Positions 63,166 through 64,000 of a stretch of DNA of 64,000 nt are shown here, piece by piece. The notes under the pieces were generated by a model. It did not search any database. It saw nothing but the letters and a program-made list of their open reading frames with translations, and was not told the DNA's origin. Source of the stretch: Gymnogyps californianus (lineage: Eukaryota; Chordata; Aves; Accipitriformes; Cathartidae); contig NC_059479.1 of NCBI RefSeq assembly GCF_018139145.2, positions 6,014,001-6,078,000 of the forward strand, written 5' to 3'. The position numbers and the translations under genes were made by a program. Numbering within the stretch: position 1 is the first letter of the stretch; the number at the start of each line of letters is the position of its first letter.

Positions 63166-64000
63166 ACTGAAGAGCTACCAACTTAAATTCTCTAACATTA
63201 AGTGTCAGTGAATTCTTAAAGAATTCTTTCACAATACATTGTGGCACATTTAATACTTTAAGAATTTAAATTAGGCCAAACTCCAGCTTAAAAATACAAA
63301 ACAACCACTCGCACCTCCTTCCCACCTTGCTTAGCACCATCCAACTTCCCACAAAGTTTCTACTTTCTGTCAAGTCAGTTACGGTTTTGATATCCTAAGA
63401 GAATTTATTTCAATTAAATCCCAATTATGACCTTGATTGTCATTCATACATGCAACTTCAAATCAGTCAGTATGGAGAACATAACTACGGAATGTAACAC
63501 AGTACTCAACACAACCAGCTCTCTTCTAGAAAGAACAGTCTCAAATGTTGAAGATGATGGAGGCACAATTCAAAGCAGAATATAAAAAAAACTGATGAGA
63601 ATGAGCACCTGTAACTTCTTTGAAGGACATAAAATCTGCTGCTCCAGCCTGATAACAAGTACTTTTCCCTTAACCTTTATATAGTTAAAGAGGCATGACA
63701 GAAAAATAAGCAAGCTGAATAATCTAGATGTCATCATGATCTGGGGATGAATGAATATGAGCCTGTTGCCTCAGCACACCATGCAGCTGTTCAGCTCGGC
63801 ACAGTGAGCGACAAGAATTCTTCCTAGGAAAAACTATTGGCCACATGTCAAGGAGTCTTTGCCTTCTGGAATATTTTTTAGTTAAAGACTGTTCAGAAAG
63901 ACAGATAAAATCACATAGCCTGTGTCACCCACCTTAGTGCTCAGAAAAGAGCAACTGCATTTTAGTTGGTTCCTCAAATGGCAAATGCCTTTAACCTAGC

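Larger units (their letters stand above)
57568..64000. other. Unique AT-rich non-coding sequence with enhancer-like patches
   Basis: No frame longer than 99 codons and none recognised. The three motif-dense patches (58849, 62437, 63031) are the only structure seen. Another mixed-composition stretch is at about 60360-60560. Confidence 0.5.

Noticed and set aside
1..64000. tRNA, rRNA, CRISPR array, bacterial operon or phage module
   Set aside because: No T-arm GGTTCRANYCC in a tRNA context, no spaced direct repeats, and no bacterial-type coding density or ribosome binding sites were seen.

Overview
This window looks like AT-rich, gene-poor vertebrate DNA, most likely from a bird. The evidence for a bird is the repeats. 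There are several fragments of CR1, the dominant avian LINE, including 3' ends carrying the typical GGTTGGAAGGGACC and ATTCTATGATTCTAT signatures. There are also two solo LTRs of an endogenous retrovirus family that begin TGTCCTGGTTTCGGCTGGGA, a motif I know from many bird genomes. No bacterial-style genes, operons, CRISPR arrays, rRNA or recognisable tRNAs were found. The longest open frames (165, 156 and 133 codons) match no protein I recognise, and most others are chance frames or lie inside repeats. The window therefore reads as intergenic or deep intronic sequence.

Layout. 1-24.8 kb: unique AT-rich sequence with low-complexity tracts, short perfect palindromes and a few exon-like segments (22.1, 22.8 and 20.1 kb). 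24.8-25.4 kb: solo LTR 1. 26.0-27.25 kb: an internally deleted, mutated CR1 copy (plus strand). 27.96 kb: a 49-A tract with an ATTAAA upstream. 30.16 kb: a 67-bp imperfect palindrome of the old amniote 'TCAATGGGA' type. 35.7-36.4 kb: a very old CR1-like fragment. 44.5 and 46.0 kb: two short CR1 3' ends (minus strand). 49.27-49.88 kb: solo LTR 2, same family and orientation as LTR 1. 49.9-64 kb: unique AT-rich sequence with a 29-A tract beside a perfect hairpin, a 25-T tract, an exon-like terminal segment at 56.54 kb, a 21-nt microexon-like segment at 57.26 kb, and stretches at 58.9, 62.5 and 63.1 kb that look like conserved non-coding (enhancer-type) DNA.

No complete gene and no multi-gene system could be supported. 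The best lead is a pair of plus-strand exon-like segments, 41809-41855 and 56541-56669. They have good splice signals and compatible reading phases, so the window could be the 3' part of a gene with long introns. This is inference: about 40 open codons after an acceptor-like site is not rare by chance, so all exon calls carry low confidence. The best-supported features are the two solo LTRs and the CR1 fragments.
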